From positions 1 to 64,000 of the forward strand of contig CANNUY010000011.1 in NCBI GenBank assembly GCA_947525005.1: a DNA stretch of 64,000 bases. Reading direction: 5' to 3'. Shown piece by piece: positions 1 to 8,796 of the stretch. The notes beneath the pieces are model-generated. The model saw only the letters and a list, made by a program, of their open reading frames with translations, did not search any database and was not told the origin of the DNA. How positions within the stretch are numbered: position 1 is the stretch's first letter; each line of letters starts with the position of its first letter. The translations under genes were made by a program, and so were the position numbers. The stretch is from an uncultured Candidatus Melainabacteria bacterium. GTDB taxonomy: Bacteria; Cyanobacteriota; Vampirovibrionia; Gastranaerophilales; Gastranaerophilaceae.

Positions 1-465
1 AAATTTTACAAAAATCGACTGTTTTCGGAGTAAATTGTTACAGTTCTTAATGATTGTTTGTTACAAAAATTAATAATTAGAATAAGAGTTGAGTTTGTCC
101 GCAGGAATTCCACGCTTGCTAACTTCTGCGGTCGCGTTAAACGGCAATGTTCACGTTTGCAGGCAAAAGTGTGATTTTGCCTGACGCACGTTTCACTCTC
201 GCTTTGCTCGTGCCTGTCTTGGATTTACTCCACGCTCACAGAATTTCTCCTTTTGTGACGTTGTCACAGTCGGTTCAATCTGCTGTCTTGACCAACTCGC
301 GTTAAACGTGTCTTCGTTTAAACGACATAATTATATTCTACTATTATGTCGTTCAAGCCTCAGCACTCTGCTCGTTGGTCGCTCGCTATTCGGACTAACT
401 TCGTGTCGTCCGTACATAAATCCGCTCTGCTCCCTTTACTCTGAATGACGTTCCCAAACTGTCAC
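1..465. repeat. Gene-free, repeat-rich spacer
   Basis: No convincing reading frame. The stretch from about 90 to 460 is visibly richer in G and C than its surroundings and is built from short words also found elsewhere in the window. The block at 217-246 (containing CTCCACGCTCACAGA) recurs almost unchanged at 59971-60001. GATTCCACGCTTGC-like sequence near 108-120 recurs at 48177-48190. CTGAATGAC plus AACTGTCA near 440-464 resembles the perfect hairpin at 48213-48244. A small hairpin AGGCAAAA/TTTTGCCT lies at 161-182, and GCGTTAAACG occurs twice (134-143, 299-308). It looks like an accumulation site for a mosaic dispersed repeat. Confidence 0.6.
321..353. repeat. Perfect 11-bp inverted repeat
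   Basis: AACGACATAAT (321-331) and ATTATGTCGTT (343-353) are exact reverse complements separated by 11 nt. There is no T-run on either side, so it does not read as a simple intrinsic terminator. It lies within the repeat-rich spacer. Confidence 0.6.
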
Positions 466-1269
466 CTACTGATTATTTTTTCTATGTTGGTCAATAAAAA
501 ACTTCTGCATATTATTCGACAACCCAACACTTTGTATCATTAAATTATATTTCTGTATATCTGCAATACCTGTCGTTTCATCTAACAAATCTCTTTGTTT
601 CTGCTGTGGCATTTGAATTTGCTTTTCAGTTGCTCCATTAGAAGCTTCTTCTTTATATTTTTCATCAAGTTTTGATATAACTAAATCTATATCAGAATCA
701 GTCATAACAGAATATTGAGAAGCAATTTGTCTTACAGGAGTAGCAGGAGGCAAACAATATAAACATTGAATAGAATACGCATCATTCAATGATAAATCCA
801 CAACTCCATATTGGTGAGGGGTATACATAATATCGGTGCTATAAGGACTATGTCCTAATCCTAAAGCGTGTCCAATTTCGTGCAAAATAGTGTGATAAAC
901 CTCGTCTTCAGAATCATATTGTTGATGAATTGTCCCATCAGTTAACCCTATAGAAACATCTGCACCATATAAAACTTGTTGGTTATTATAATTATAAGTG
1001 CAGTGACCAAGAGCTTTTCTATCAACCCTTCTCCAATCAATATTTATTTGTGAATCATAAAGAGTGTTTACAATTCTAAACTTTACTAATCCTTCGCTCG
1101 CTCTTTCCCAAGTTTCAAGAGCTTTATAAACTAATTTGTTGTAAACAGCACTCTCACTGCGTTTTGAGTAGAATTTCATCGGTGCAATATATACCGATAA
1201 TGGCATTCTACTCCACCTTAACATATAACCGTTTTTTACACTTTCATTTAAATATGTACGATTTTTCAT
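466..1269 (-). CDS. Matrixin-like zinc metallopeptidase (M10/M57 type), no signal peptide
   Basis: The 267-residue protein carries the extended metzincin zinc motif HEIGHALGLGH at residues 130-140 followed by a DIMY Met-turn at 146-149. That arrangement defines matrixin-type peptidases, with three zinc-binding histidines, a catalytic glutamate and a Met-turn. The roughly 120 residues before it fit the beta-rich part of a small catalytic domain. No signal peptide or pro-domain cysteine switch is visible, so export by Sec is not supported. The C-terminal 100 residues are polar and Gln/Lys-rich. It is transcribed divergently from ybaB. Peptidase fold: strong; substrate and location unknown. Confidence 0.85.
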   Translation of the reverse strand: MKNRTYLNESVKNGYMLRWSRMPLSVYIAPMKFYSKRSESAVYNKLVYKALETWERASEGLVKFRIVNTLYDSQINIDWRRVDRKALGHCTYNYNNQQVLYGADVSIGLTDGTIHQQYDSEDEVYHTILHEIGHALGLGHSPYSTDIMYTPHQYGVVDLSLNDAYSIQCLYCLPPATPVRQIASQYSVMTDSDIDLVISKLDEKYKEEASNGATEKQIQMPQQKQRDLLDETTGIADIQKYNLMIQSVGLSNNMQKFFIDQHRKNNQ

Positions 1270-1279
1270 AATTTTATTG

Positions 1280-1285
1280 TATAAT
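1280..1285 (+). promoter_or_regulatory. Probable -10 box (TATAAT) for ybaB-recR
   Basis: A perfect TATAAT lies about 50 nt before ybaB in the divergent spacer. No good -35 hexamer is seen at 17 nt, so the assignment rests on the -10 and location only. A GGGAGG ribosome-binding site follows at about 1320. Confidence 0.4.
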
Positions 1286-1333
1286 AAAAAAGCTAAGGGG
1301 TAAAATTAGGATAATTTTAGGGAGGTAACATTT

Positions 1334-1666
1334 ATGAATATTATGCAAATGATGCAACAAGCACAAAATATCCAAAAGAAATTGAAAGATGTACAAAACG
1401 AATTAACTAACACAGAAGTATCAGGAGAAGCTTTAAACGGTGCTGTTAAAGTTGTTTGTGATGGTCAAGGTAAATTCAAATCAATCAAACTTTCTGCTGA
1501 ACTAATCAACCCTGAAAATCCAGAATCTGTTGATGAGGATACTATTGAAACTCTAGAAGATGCAATTATTACTGCTATTACTCAAACTTCTAAAAAAGCA
1601 ACTGATGAGATGGAATCAAAAATTAAGTCAGTTACTGGTGGTATCAGTATTCCTGGACTTTGCTAG
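1334..1666 (+). CDS. ybaB: YbaB/EbfC nucleoid-associated protein
   Basis: The 110-residue product has the family pattern: an N-terminal Met/Gln-rich helix (residues 1-25), a central VSGEALNGAVKVVCDGQGK strand segment, and a C-terminal helix with KATDEMESKIKSVTGG. YbaB/EbfC proteins are small dimers that bind DNA and coat the nucleoid. A strong GGGAGG Shine-Dalgarno precedes the ATG by 8 nt. Its stop codon abuts the recR ATG (TAGATG), the classic ybaB-recR arrangement, suggesting translational coupling. Confidence 0.95.
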   Translation: MNIMQMMQQAQNIQKKLKDVQNELTNTEVSGEALNGAVKVVCDGQGKFKSIKLSAELINPENPESVDEDTIETLEDAIITAITQTSKKATDEMESKIKSVTGGISIPGLC

Positions 1667-2263
1667 ATGATTTATCCAAAACCAATAGCAACATTAATAG
1701 AGCATTTGAGAAAGTTCCCATCTGTCGGTCCTAAATCAGCTCAAAGAATGGCATTCCAAATATTAAAAATGTCAAAGGAAGAAGTAGAAAGCCTTGCAGA
1801 TGCTATTATTAATGCAAAATCTCAAACTTGTACTTGTGAAGTATGTTTCAATGTTTCAAATACCTCTCCTTGCGAAATTTGTAGTTCTACTTCACGTGAC
1901 AGGTCTACTATTTGTGTAGTTGCTGAAACTAGGGATTTGATAGCTATTGAGAAAACTAATGAATACAAAGGTTTATTCCACGTTTTACAAGGACTTATTT
2001 CTCCAATGGACGGAATAGGTGCTGATGATATTAGAATAAAAGAACTTTTAAACAGGCTGGTTGATAGTGAAGTAAAAGAGCTTATCCTTGCTTTGAGCCC
2101 ATCTGTAGAAGGTGAAGCTACTTGCCTTTATTTATCAAAATTGATTAAACCGTTTGGGATAAAAATTTCAAGAATCGCATTTGGGATTCCTATAGGTTCT
2201 GATATCGAATATGCAGATGAAATCACAATAGCAAAAGCTCTTGAAGGTCGTAGAGAATTATAG
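1667..2263 (+). CDS. recR: Recombination mediator protein RecR
   Basis: RecR works with RecF and RecO to load RecA at single-strand gaps. The 198-residue length is typical. An N-terminal helix-hairpin-helix (FPSVGPKSAQRMAF, 17-30) is followed by a four-cysteine zinc finger (C57, C60, C69, C72) and a Toprim domain from about residue 80 to 175 (CVVAETRDL, HVLQGLISPMDGIG). The ATG directly follows the ybaB stop codon with no separate ribosome-binding site, so it is probably translated by coupling from ybaB. Confidence 0.97.
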   Translation: MIYPKPIATLIEHLRKFPSVGPKSAQRMAFQILKMSKEEVESLADAIINAKSQTCTCEVCFNVSNTSPCEICSSTSRDRSTICVVAETRDLIAIEKTNEYKGLFHVLQGLISPMDGIGADDIRIKELLNRLVDSEVKELILALSPSVEGEATCLYLSKLIKPFGIKISRIAFGIPIGSDIEYADEITIAKALEGRREL

Positions 2264-2308
2264 TAAGTTGTTGATTGTATAAGGTTTTTTATATTTAATA
2301 ATTAAATT

Positions 2309-3247
2309 ATGTCTAATCCTATTTTAAAAATTGAAAATCTAAAAGTTAGATACAAAGTTTCAAAAGTTGGTTCAAACAGAATAATTAATGCTGTTAACGG
2401 TGTTTCTTTAGAAATAAATGAAGGCGAAATTTATTCTATAGCAGGCGAATCGGGTTGTGGTAAGTCAACACTTGCAAAAGCAATTATGCAACTTGTTCCA
2501 ATCTCTGAGGGTAAAATATATTATAATGGTCAAGATATTTCAAAATATTCTAAAGAAGAACAAAAACAATATCGACATAATGTACAAATGGTATTCCAAA
2601 ACCCATATTCAAGCCTTAATCCTAAAATGAAGATTAAAGATATTCTACAAGAAACACTTGATATAAATACAAATTTTTCAAAAGAAGAAAAATTAACCCT
2701 AATATTAGATATGATAGAACGAGTTGGACTAAAACAAACGTGTTTAGATTTATATCCTCACGAGTTTTCTGGTGGTCAACGACAAAGAATAGCTATTGCT
2801 AGAGCCTTAATATTAAAACCTAAACTTATCGTTGCTGATGAACCTGTTAGTGCATTAGATGCAAGCATTCAAGCACAAATTATCAACTTATTAAATGATT
2901 TAAAAAAAGAATTTAATCTAACTATACTTTTTATATCACACGATTTAAGCGTAATAAAATATTTATCTGACAAAGTTGCAGTTATGTATCTTGGTGAAAT
3001 TTTAGAACAAGGTTTAACTTCTGAAATTTACGATAACCCAACTCACCCTTATACAAAAGCATTATTAAACGCTGTTCCAAAGTTTGGTAAATCACCTACT
3101 GAACTCTTACAAGGTGATTTACCACTAGAATTACCTGAAGGTTGCAAATTCTTTTCTCGTTGTAAATTCTCAAATGACGAATGTGTTTTAAAATGTCCTA
3201 AGTTTATTGAATTGTCTGATACTCACAAGGTTCGTTGTATTAATTAG
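2309..3247 (+). CDS. Oligo/dipeptide ABC transporter ATP-binding protein (OppF/DppF type)
   Basis: ATPase subunit expected to drive peptide or related uptake. Walker A GESGCGKST is at residues 46-54, the signature SGGQR at 154-158, Walker B LIVADEP at 173-179 and the H-loop histidine at 211. The C-terminus has the oligopeptide-ATPase extension with the cysteine pattern GCKFFSRC...C...CP (about 278-300). The permease, binding protein and second ATPase normally found beside it are absent here, so it is an orphan in this neighbourhood. The specific substrate cannot be told. Confidence 0.9.
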   Translation: MSNPILKIENLKVRYKVSKVGSNRIINAVNGVSLEINEGEIYSIAGESGCGKSTLAKAIMQLVPISEGKIYYNGQDISKYSKEEQKQYRHNVQMVFQNPYSSLNPKMKIKDILQETLDINTNFSKEEKLTLILDMIERVGLKQTCLDLYPHEFSGGQRQRIAIARALILKPKLIVADEPVSALDASIQAQIINLLNDLKKEFNLTILFISHDLSVIKYLSDKVAVMYLGEILEQGLTSEIYDNPTHPYTKALLNAVPKFGKSPTELLQGDLPLELPEGCKFFSRCKFSNDECVLKCPKFIELSDTHKVRCIN

Positions 3248-3276
3248 TAATAAACCTAATAACATATGTATTTGCA

Positions 3277-3285
3277 TGGTATAAT
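3277..3285 (+). promoter_or_regulatory. Extended -10 promoter element for the AsmA-like gene
   Basis: TGGTATAAT (TGn plus a perfect TATAAT) lies about 50 nt upstream of the AsmA-like start. No clear -35 is needed for an extended -10. Confidence 0.5.
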
Positions 3286-3333
3286 ATTATCGGATAAATA
3301 GATAATATTATTGGAAATTAGGAAATTTTATAT

Positions 3334-6075
3334 ATGTCAAAAAAAGCTAAGATAAACCTTTTTTTAGGACTACTTGTATTTGGGTTGATTGCTATTTTCT
3401 TGGTACTTTATTTATACCTTCTCCCAAAAGCCGTTGAATCAGAGGTTGTACAAAACTTTGTTAAAGATGAATTCTTCAAAATTACAAACTCAACTTTAGT
3501 TTTAGATAATCCAAAGCTGAAAACATCATTGTCGCCTACAATGGAGTTTTCTATTAACAATTTAGCAATCAACAAATCTAAAGATAACCTTTTAAATTTA
3601 AACGATTTAGATGTAAAATTATCTTTTGTAAAACTTTTTGAAAAACGTATTGAATTAAAACATTTAAAACTTTCTTCATTATTTATTAACGTAACAAAAT
3701 TAATAGACATATTCCCTAAATCAGAAAAGAAAGAAGAAAACCCTACAGATTGGAGTTTTGGGTTCTTTAACTCTGACATTGATATTTCTAAAATTCAAGC
3801 TCTTTACAAAGCAAATGATGTGCTATTTGATATTAATCTAAAAAACATCTCACTATCAAAAGGAGAAAAAAGAAATTATCTACATTTTGATAACACAGTT
3901 TTTGTAAAAAAAGGTGCTCACACAATTATTGTAGCTATTTCTGATGAAAATAAAGTATACATTGAACGTAATAAACTTGCGATAAACAAATGTAATTTGA
4001 GATTAAACGAATCTGTTGTAAACATTGATGCGATGATGGATAAGAAAAATAGGTTTAAAGCTGATGTCTTCTCAAAAAATTTCAAGGTAGAAAACGTAAT
4101 AGATATAGTAGAATCAAATATCATAATCCCAAATGGTTCACAATTATTAACCTATTTTTCAAATATAAAAGGACTTTTTGACTTTAATTTTTCTATTGAT
4201 AACAAAAGTCATAAAGGTAATATCAACATCAAAAAAGTTACGCTAGGATTAGTACCTATTAACAACATTCCACTAATAATTAAACAAGGAAATATACAGA
4301 TTACAGGAAAAGATATTCTATTAAATAACTTTATAGGATTCTATGAAAAACACCCAAATAATGACATAAAATTGCATGGCATAATCAAAGATTATATGAA
4401 AACATTTGAAACAAACATTGACATAAAAGCAATCGTGACAAATGACTTTATGCAAAACTATTTATCAAAAATGGTAGGATATTCAATAGCATTGGTAGGA
4501 GAAGCTGATACAAAATTACATGTTGCTATAAAAAACAACATTGTAGATATGCGCTGGGTATTTTGGATAAATCAAGATGATGACATATTATTAGGTGGTC
4601 AACCATTGAGTAAATACAAGCTTCAAAGAGCATTAGTTGCTGATATGCAAATAAAAGACCAAGTTTTGAACATCAAAAAACTTGATTATTATGTAACTAT
4701 TCCTAATCCAGCAAAGAAAATTTATAAAAAAATTCTTCAACTTACAGGAAAGATTGAATTCGCAAACGGTATTAACTTTAAAGAAATGGGATTTGATATC
4801 TCAGAACCTTTACCAAGTGAATTTTTGAACATGGTTGCACGTGTAGACTTGTTTAAAGGTGGTACAGTTGTTGGAAAACTAAAAGCTGTAGATGGACCAA
4901 AAGGTGTTAAACTTTTCGGAAAAATAAATTTAGCAAAAATCCGTGTTCCTTCGCAAAGAATTTATCTTGAAAAAGCTACATTATCAACTGATTTTGACAA
5001 AATAAATATTGACGCAGTAGGTCGTTATAGAAGAACAAAATATAAGCTAGATGGTGAATTTGTAAACAACATCGCCTTTCCAATTATTATAAATAACCTG
5101 AACCTTGTAATTGATAAAATCAATATCGGCAAAATGCTTGAATCTATGAATAAACAAGGTCAAGAAACGACTCAAGTTGCAGATTTATCAAACGATGATG
5201 ATGAAACTCCAACTTTTGACATGTCAAATTTAATTATCAAAAACTGTACATTTAAAATGACAAAAGGTATTTATAAAGAATTAACAATAACTGATTTATT
5301 AGCAACACTTACATTAGATGAAAACTCTATATTGAATTTGCATTCTAATAGATTTGGATTTGCAAATGGAATTTCTTCTTGTAAAGTAAATTGTGATTTG
5401 AAAAATCATAAATACAAGGTGAAATTAGGAGTAAGAGATGTTGATTCAAATATAATTGCATCTGCTTTGTTAGGATTGAAAGATGAAATTTGTGGAAAAG
5501 CAAAAGGTATAATTGTTTTAGAAACGGATAAATCATTGAAGCTGAACGGAGATATGAAGTTTGAAATAAATGATGGTAGAATTGGCACAGTTGGATTTTT
5601 ACAATATGTTTTAAATATCGCATCAATTTTTAGAAATCCTTTAGCAATGGTTTCACCAGTTACAATTTGGGAATTAGTAAATGTTCCAAAAGGGGAATTT
5701 AATAGAATAAGAGGTTCTATTGCGATAAAGGATAATATAATAGAACAGATTAAGATAAAATCTTCTGCTCCACAATTAAGTTCATACATAGCAGGACGTT
5801 TCGATTTAGAAAACAGAGATGCATCTTTAAGAATATATACAAAATTATCAAACAAACACAAAGGTTTTTATGGATTCTTAAGACAAATATCCTTGAGTAG
5901 TTTAGCATCTCACCTTCCATTATCAAGCAGAACCTTGTATAATTTATACAATTCTGAGGTTAAGGAAATTCCAGAAATCGACTCAAACGATAAAGATTGT
6001 CAAATCTACTTTACAAAAGTTGAAGGTGATATTGAACACAATAACATAATTTCTTCTTTAAAAAGAATTAAATAA
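3334..6075 (+). CDS. AsmA/YhdP/TamB-superfamily envelope protein
   Basis: The 913-residue protein starts with one membrane segment (about residues 8-32) followed by a long, beta-rich, low-complexity body. Its C-terminal 250 residues show an AsmA-like C-terminal pattern: a repeat-like VGFLQYVLNIASIF helix, a segment resembling GEFNRIRGSIAIKDN, and GRFDLENRDASLRIYTKLS. Family members are inner-membrane-anchored periplasmic bridges that move or organise phospholipids between membranes, so this supports a two-membrane envelope. It follows an orphan ABC ATPase and is closed by a hairpin terminator. Exact subfamily is not resolved. Confidence 0.75.
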   Translation: MSKKAKINLFLGLLVFGLIAIFLVLYLYLLPKAVESEVVQNFVKDEFFKITNSTLVLDNPKLKTSLSPTMEFSINNLAINKSKDNLLNLNDLDVKLSFVKLFEKRIELKHLKLSSLFINVTKLIDIFPKSEKKEENPTDWSFGFFNSDIDISKIQALYKANDVLFDINLKNISLSKGEKRNYLHFDNTVFVKKGAHTIIVAISDENKVYIERNKLAINKCNLRLNESVVNIDAMMDKKNRFKADVFSKNFKVENVIDIVESNIIIPNGSQLLTYFSNIKGLFDFNFSIDNKSHKGNINIKKVTLGLVPINNIPLIIKQGNIQITGKDILLNNFIGFYEKHPNNDIKLHGIIKDYMKTFETNIDIKAIVTNDFMQNYLSKMVGYSIALVGEADTKLHVAIKNNIVDMRWVFWINQDDDILLGGQPLSKYKLQRALVADMQIKDQVLNIKKLDYYVTIPNPAKKIYKKILQLTGKIEFANGINFKEMGFDISEPLPSEFLNMVARVDLFKGGTVVGKLKAVDGPKGVKLFGKINLAKIRVPSQRIYLEKATLSTDFDKINIDAVGRYRRTKYKLDGEFVNNIAFPIIINNLNLVIDKINIGKMLESMNKQGQETTQVADLSNDDDETPTFDMSNLIIKNCTFKMTKGIYKELTITDLLATLTLDENSILNLHSNRFGFANGISSCKVNCDLKNHKYKVKLGVRDVDSNIIASALLGLKDEICGKAKGIIVLETDKSLKLNGDMKFEINDGRIGTVGFLQYVLNIASIFRNPLAMVSPVTIWELVNVPKGEFNRIRGSIAIKDNIIEQIKIKSSAPQLSSYIAGRFDLENRDASLRIYTKLSNKHKGFYGFLRQISLSSLASHLPLSSRTLYNLYNSEVKEIPEIDSNDKDCQIYFTKVEGDIEHNNIISSLKRIK

Positions 6076-6142
6076 CTACAAGTATAACTTTGACTGAACA
6101 ACATTTAATTGAGATTTAGTTAAACCTGCCTAATAAAAAAAA

Positions 6143-6159
6143 GAGCCTAAAAAGGCTCT
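6143..6159 (+). terminator. Hairpin terminator after the AsmA-like gene
   Basis: GAGCCT/AGGCTC stem with an AAAA loop, preceded by an A-run and followed by TAAATTT. It could act in both directions, since the small minus-strand gene downstream also ends nearby. Confidence 0.6.
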
Positions 6160-6250
6160 AAATTTGATAATTAGAATAGATAATAGTACTTTGTTTCACA
6201 ATACCTTCACTAATTCATAATAATATTTTTAGACACAATACGCCGTAAAA

Positions 6251-6457
6251 CTAGCTTCTTACATTTACGTGACCTTCTTCAGCAGTATTTTCTAAAACAG
6301 CTTCAGGCTCTTGCTTAGTAGGTACTACTGAATTGTTGAAACTTGCTTTTCCTAAAGTCTTAAGAATTGTATTCATACCAAAATCATTTGAAAGTGAAAA
6401 AGCGTAAGTTGATGAATTTGTTTGACTAACTAATGTACCGAATTGTCCTAATGCCAT
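6251..6457 (-). CDS. Small hypothetical protein, 68 aa
   Basis: I do not recognise the family. The peptide begins MALGQFGTLV and is polar, rich in Ser/Asn/Thr, with an acidic C-terminal third and no membrane segment. An AGGA-type ribosome-binding site lies about 8 nt before the ATG, and the start is isolated by a long spacer upstream, supporting a real gene. It belongs to the scattered set of very small orphan proteins in this window. Confidence 0.55.
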   Translation of the reverse strand: MALGQFGTLVSQTNSSTYAFSLSNDFGMNTILKTLGKASFNNSVVPTKQEPEAVLENTAEEGHVNVRS

Positions 6458-6483
6458 AATCCTATATCCTCTATATTCTAATT

Positions 6484-6786
6484 ATCCTAATTATCCTTCG
6501 AGATTTTAATTATCTCTTATGTATATATAAAGTATATCTGGACATAAAAATTGCCTTTTTTATTTTCTTTTCTTAACATTTGTTTACAATATCCTTTTTA
6601 ACCGTGTATCTTTATGTATGTTTGAGTTTCAAGAATTAGCGTACGTAATAAGTGTATAAATGGGGTTTTATATTTTACGTAACAAGAGCACCCAACTAAT
6701 AAGCCGAATAAAAACTCGACAAATGTTAGTTATATTCTCCCACATACTATATACCACATTTTGATAATTTTATAACATCAAATCAC
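6484..6786. other. Spacer with no identified gene
   Basis: About 300 nt of AT-rich sequence between a small minus-strand gene and the M49-like gene's terminator. I see no ORF with a ribosome-binding site, no tRNA-like cloverleaf and no clear repeat; it presumably holds the promoter of the 68-aa gene. Confidence 0.4.
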
Positions 6787-6834
6787 AAAAAAGAGGAAAT
6801 TTTTTACAAAAATTTTCCTCTTTTATTATTTGTG
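6787..6834 (-). terminator. Intrinsic terminator of the M49-like peptidase gene
   Basis: AAAAGAGGAAA...TTTTCCTCTTTT forms a long A/T-flanked stem just beyond the minus-strand gene's stop codon. The arrangement is symmetric enough to work in either direction. Confidence 0.75.
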
Positions 6835-6848
6835 ACACTAACTTTAAT

Positions 6849-8585
6849 TTATTCTGTCAACAATTTTTGTGCCAATGGTTCTTCTACTCTACCATTCAAT
6901 GATTTTGAAACCTTTTTGATCTTTTCAGCAATCAAATCCATTTCCTTTGTCCATTTAAAATTGTTAAGAACATATTTTTCACCATTGTCAAAATTACCAT
7001 CTATTTGAATTCTAATGATTTCTTTTAACATTTTTTGTGCTGTAGGAATCATTTTTTCAATATTAACAGTCAAAACCCCGTCTTCAGATATACTCAAAGC
7101 ACCTTCTTTTAAGAAATAATAGTTTTGCATAACTGAACGAACTCTATGCGCTTGACTCAATGTAGGCTTTGATTTAAGCATATTATCTGCTGCATAAGTT
7201 ACAATAATTTGTTCTTTTTGTTCTTTTGTGTACATGCCATTTTCTTCTAAAACATCTAGCATTGCTAATGATGTAATATCAGCTTTGTTTTCTTCAATAA
7301 TTGATTTATACTTTCCTAATGCTTCTGTGCCAGAATTTGGTCCAAGTGAATGCGCATTTTCATGACCTATAGTGAACCAATGATCAGCCTCATCGTTATA
7401 ATACTTATGTTGTTCTTTATTCAAAATAGCATCTAATCTTTCTTGTAACTTTTTCTTTGAATCTTCACTAGTTATAAGTCTTATCTGTCTATGATAAACA
7501 TTTCTTCTGCCACCACCAATAGTCAATGAAAGCTTATCATCATTTGGCAAGTTTTCAGCTAATGTAATTCCAGCTCTAAACTCTCCAACATCGCCTGAAA
7601 CAGTTACTAAATCGACATCAACCATTGTTTGTTTTGATTCTTTATCTGGAGAAATATTTTGTACATATTCATCTTTGAAAGGCATATTATCAGCCATAAT
7701 AGGTAAAAATTCTTTAACCTTAAGTATAGCTTCTGTACCTTTTTTGTTAACGATACCAACTCTACCGCCTAAGAAATCTTTTCCAATTGGTGAAATATGG
7801 TGTTTTTCTAATAATTCTTTCAATTCATTATTTTCAATTACACTTTCAGTCAATTCATCAGAATAATTTTCACGTGTAATAGTAAATTCTAATGGCGTAT
7901 CTTGTAAAGTTGCCCATTTTTTATCAGCATAAGCATCTAACATAGAATCAGCTGTTCTTAAAGCCTTTGCTTGAAGCTCTAAGTATTCATTGAAATCGGC
8001 GTTTGTTGAAACTTTTGAAGCCAATTCTAATTCATCAGCCATACGAGAAAAGTCTTCTTTATATTTATCAATATAGTCTATTGCACGAAGTTCTTCTCCA
8101 CATCGTTCAACTACTGATCTTTGATTAAGAATAGTTTTTACTTCATCAATCTTACCTGATTTAAGCATCTTAAGAATAATTCCTTGGAATTCTTCTTTTC
8201 CCAAATCTTCTGGATAAACACCCTTTCCAGCTGTAACGTGAACTCCCTTAGCTAGTTCAATAATATTTGATTCTCTATCTAATGCGCAAACACCTTTTTG
8301 TGCATCATAAAGAATTTTAGTTAGTTCTGCTTGTTTATTACCATTTTTTATTTCTTCGTTTAGAAATTTTTCGAATGGCAAATTGTTTACATTGTCTAAC
8401 TGTTTGTTTATTTTTTCTAGAATATAAGCAGCTTTAACAAGATGCACAAGTGCCTTTTTATCACCTTCTGCAAGGTTCAAATATTCTGGAGAATCTTCTT
8501 TTAACATTGTTTTTGTTACAAGATAATCTTTATGCGTACGTTTTTCTAATTCTTCCATTGAAAGATTTAATTCATAATTTCTCAT
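6849..8585 (-). CDS. Dipeptidyl-peptidase III-like (M49-type) zinc metallopeptidase
   Basis: The 578-residue protein has a zinc-peptidase core near residues 405-435: GHENAHSLGP (His, Glu, His) followed about 20 residues later by EENKADI, whose first Glu would be the third zinc ligand. The spacing and the second motif match bacterial DPP III-like proteins, although classical M49 enzymes have HExxGH and this one has HENAH, a metzincin/gluzincin-length motif. There is no signal peptide, so a cytosolic peptidase is likely. It has its own promoter (8619-8647) and terminator (6787-6834), so it is monocistronic. Family call likely; substrate unknown. Confidence 0.75.
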   Translation of the reverse strand: MRNYELNLSMEELEKRTHKDYLVTKTMLKEDSPEYLNLAEGDKKALVHLVKAAYILEKINKQLDNVNNLPFEKFLNEEIKNGNKQAELTKILYDAQKGVCALDRESNIIELAKGVHVTAGKGVYPEDLGKEEFQGIILKMLKSGKIDEVKTILNQRSVVERCGEELRAIDYIDKYKEDFSRMADELELASKVSTNADFNEYLELQAKALRTADSMLDAYADKKWATLQDTPLEFTITRENYSDELTESVIENNELKELLEKHHISPIGKDFLGGRVGIVNKKGTEAILKVKEFLPIMADNMPFKDEYVQNISPDKESKQTMVDVDLVTVSGDVGEFRAGITLAENLPNDDKLSLTIGGGRRNVYHRQIRLITSEDSKKKLQERLDAILNKEQHKYYNDEADHWFTIGHENAHSLGPNSGTEALGKYKSIIEENKADITSLAMLDVLEENGMYTKEQKEQIIVTYAADNMLKSKPTLSQAHRVRSVMQNYYFLKEGALSISEDGVLTVNIEKMIPTAQKMLKEIIRIQIDGNFDNGEKYVLNNFKWTKEMDLIAEKIKKVSKSLNGRVEEPLAQKLLTE

Positions 8586-8618
8586 ATTTTTTGCCCTCTT
8601 AAAATCTTCTGCAAGTTA

Positions 8619-8647
8619 ATTATACATAATCTTTCACGATTAGTCTA
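8619..8647 (-). promoter_or_regulatory. Sigma-70-type promoter for the M49-like gene
   Basis: Reading the minus strand, TAGACT (4 of 6 to TTGACA), a 17-nt spacer and a perfect TATAAT lie about 35 nt before the start codon. Confidence 0.65.
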
Positions 8648-8681
8648 TAATTTCCACGTACGAAATCTATAGAAGTTAGGG

Positions 8682-8710
8682 TTGACAAATTTTTTTATTC
8701 TTGTTTTAAT
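8682..8710 (+). promoter_or_regulatory. Strong sigma-70-type promoter for the polycysteine leader and FKG gene
   Basis: Perfect TTGACA at 8682-8687, a 17-nt spacer and TTTAAT at 8705-8710. The predicted start of transcription near 8717 leaves just enough room for the AAAGG ribosome-binding site of the leader peptide at 8720-8724. Confidence 0.75.
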
Positions 8711-8730
8711 TCTCTTTGAAAAGGTGTATT

Positions 8731-8796
8731 ATGTACAATATGAATAAAATAATCAGAGTTAATTTTTATTGTTGTTGCTGTAAGTACCGTAAATAG
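8731..8796 (+). CDS. Polycysteine leader peptide, 21 aa
   Basis: An ATG at 8731, six nt after AAAGG, opens a 21-codon frame starting MYNMNKII and ending YCCCCKYRK before TAG. Four consecutive cysteine codons (TGT TGT TGC TGT) occupy 8770-8781. The codons overlap the first arm of an RNA hairpin and the stop codon lies inside the second, as in ribosome-mediated attenuators of amino-acid operons. The peptide is too short for most annotation pipelines. Alternative: a free-standing cysteine-rich micropeptide gene followed by its own terminator. The frame, ribosome-binding site and codons are directly visible; the regulatory role is inferred. Confidence 0.7.
   Translation: MYNMNKIIRVNFYCCCCKYRK

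Noticed and set aside
8731..8796. Reading the polycysteine frame as a metallothionein-like protein gene
   Set aside because: Only 21 codons with one Cys cluster, and the coding sequence overlaps the switching RNA arms; a regulatory leader is the simpler explanation, though a micropeptide is not excluded.
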